Below, one piece after another: positions 20,371 through 21,480 of a stretch of 21,480 bases of DNA (positions within the stretch are counted from its first letter, which is position 1; every line of letters starts with the position of its first letter). The notes beneath the pieces are model-generated. The model was not told where the DNA came from. It searched no databases and worked only from the letters and a program-made list of their open reading frames with translations. The translations under genes and the position numbers were made by a program. This DNA is from an uncultured Eubacteriales bacterium (GTDB lineage: Bacteria > Bacillota > Clostridia > Oscillospirales > Acutalibacteraceae): NCBI GenBank assembly GCA_900321665.1, contig ONWY01000003.1, positions 1 to 21,480 on the forward strand, written 5' to 3'.

Positions 20371-21480
20371 TTATACAGGTTACATGGGTAAGGTTTTATT
20401 TGCGGATTTAAGCAAACAAACCTATGGCGAATTTCCTTGGACAGATGAAGACCGCAGGCGCACTTTGGGCGGTAAAGTGATGGCGGCGGATATTTTACTG
20501 CACCACATCACGCCCGAAATGAAAGCGTTTGATGAAGATAACTGGCTTGTTATCACTACCGGACCTTTAACCGGTACCGGTTGCCCGAATACATCCAGGT
20601 TTAATATTTCCACCATTTCACCGCTCACGGGGATTGTGACTTCCTCCAACTGCGGCGGCGATTTCGGTTTGGCACTTAAAAGAGCGGGGTATGATGCCGC
20701 GGTCATTACCGGCAAAAGCGAAAAGCCCGTGCATCTGCGCATTACCGAAAAAGAGGTTGTATTTGAAGATGCAAGCAACCTTTGGGGGATGACTACCGGT
20801 GAAACCCAAAACAATCTTCACCGCGCGCAGGGCAAATTGGCAATCGGTCCCGCCGGTGAAAATAAGGTGCTGTATGCCTGTGTTTTCAGCGGCGAAAGAA
20901 CTGCCGGCAGAGGCGGTGTGGGCGCCGTGTTCGGCGATAAAAAACTCAAAGCGGTCACCGCTTTCGGCACCAAGTTACCGCCTCTTGCCAACCGCCAAAA
21001 ACTCAAAGAACTCAATGTGAAGTGGACAAAGTTATTGCAAACCCATCCGCTTACCGGCAGGCAGTTGCCCAAACTCGGCACGGCAGGGTTGGTATCGCCC
21101 ATGCAGGCGCATTCCATTTTGGCTACCAAAAATTTCTCCGCAGGCAGGTTTGATGATTTTGAAAAGATTTCCGGTGAAGAATTGGCGGAAAATCACTTGG
21201 TTTCCAATGCCGCCTGCACCACTTGTGTGATTCGTTGCGCAAGAATGTGCAAGGTGGATGATAAAGTGGTTAAGGGTCCCGAACTCGAAACTTTGGGGCT
21301 TTTGGGCGCCAACATTCTTAATAATGACATAGAAAAAATCATTCGTTGGAATTATGAAATAGATGAACTGGGTATGGACTCTATTTCCTGCGCCGGTTCC
21401 GTAGCTTTTGCAATGGAACTTGCAGAGAAGGGCGTGCACGATTTTGGCGTGCATTTCGGTGAAACGGAGAACCTTTCGCA
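20363..21480 (+). CDS. aor: Aldehyde:ferredoxin oxidoreductase (3' end outside window)
   Basis: The first 372 residues of an AOR-family tungsten enzyme, which normally has about 580-620. Seen: GYMGKVLFADLS start, GPLTGTGCPNTSRFNIST, SSNCGGDFG, RGGVGAVFGDKKLKAV, the [4Fe-4S] cysteines CTTCVIRC (285-292), and YEIDELGMDS near the cofactor. The enzyme oxidises aldehydes (or reduces acids) with ferredoxin, using a bis-pyranopterin tungsten centre. The start is GTG 20363 with AAGGAGG nine bases upstream; it overlaps the ThiF-like gene by eight bases. The fourth cluster cysteine lies beyond the window. It is the probable customer of the whole cofactor region. Confidence 0.92.
   Translation, partial: MTDYTGYMGKVLFADLSKQTYGEFPWTDEDRRRTLGGKVMAADILLHHITPEMKAFDEDNWLVITTGPLTGTGCPNTSRFNISTISPLTGIVTSSNCGGDFGLALKRAGYDAAVITGKSEKPVHLRITEKEVVFEDASNLWGMTTGETQNNLHRAQGKLAIGPAGENKVLYACVFSGERTAGRGGVGAVFGDKKLKAVTAFGTKLPPLANRQKLKELNVKWTKLLQTHPLTGRQLPKLGTAGLVSPMQAHSILATKNFSAGRFDDFEKISGEELAENHLVSNAACTTCVIRCARMCKVDDKVVKGPELETLGLLGANILNNDIEKIIRWNYEIDELGMDSISCAGSVAFAMELAEKGVHDFGVHFGETENLS

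Overview
The window looks like chromosomal DNA of an anaerobic Firmicute, most likely a gut member of the Clostridia (Oscillospiraceae/Ruminococcaceae-like). This rests on the strong AGGAGG-type ribosome sites, sigma-A-like promoters, Clostridia-style lipoproteins with Thr/Ala-rich linkers after the lipid cysteine, an aldehyde:ferredoxin oxidoreductase, and the intergenic hairpin arrays. No rRNA, tRNA, transposase or CRISPR array was seen.

Left part (1-5700): ordinary housekeeping and envelope genes. An ACT-domain protein (minus) diverges from a nitroreductase-like gene, an Rrf2 regulator, an internally deleted zinc-free alcohol dehydrogenase/quinone reductase remnant and a polytopic membrane protein. 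An inverted repeat over the predicted start point of this operon is a good candidate Rrf2 operator. A PPC/DUF296 gene follows (minus), then a three-gene operon (membrane-anchored protein, GNAT acetyltransferase, membrane-anchored protein) and a PepSY lipoprotein with its own strong promoter.

Middle part (5700-10030): an accessory, AT-richer zone. A 660-base gap without a convincing gene leads into a compact divergent module: a PIN-domain protein with a C-terminal membrane helix, a translationally coupled small membrane protein, and opposite them a helix-turn-helix-like protein. Next comes a Mor-like regulator plus lipoprotein operon and a 72-residue orphan. Two related copies of a structured element (8073-8206 and 9854-10013) bracket this second part. 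Each has a terminator-type hairpin, a conserved hairpin presenting a full-strength Shine-Dalgarno on the minus strand, a 9-codon hydrophobic micro-ORF, and a closing stem whose sequence differs between copies while pairing is kept. I regard this as the most novel-looking feature, followed by the PIN module.

Right part (10030-21480): a tungsten/molybdenum cofactor region. A long minus-strand operon runs tupA-tupB-tupC (tungstate ABC importer), moeA, moeA fused to a periplasmic-binding-protein-like domain, moaC, moaA. After a 557-base array of small perfect hairpins come a MOSC protein and two half-size ChrA transporters. Divergent from tupA run mogA/moaB, a ThiF/MoeB-like E1 protein and the start of an aldehyde:ferredoxin oxidoreductase, cut by the window end. 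Together these genes would import tungstate, make cyclic pyranopterin, adenylate it and insert the metal to load the oxidoreductase. The 150-base tupA leader is highly structured and can pair with its own Shine-Dalgarno, so it is a candidate cofactor riboswitch. MPT synthase (moaD/moaE) is not in the window.
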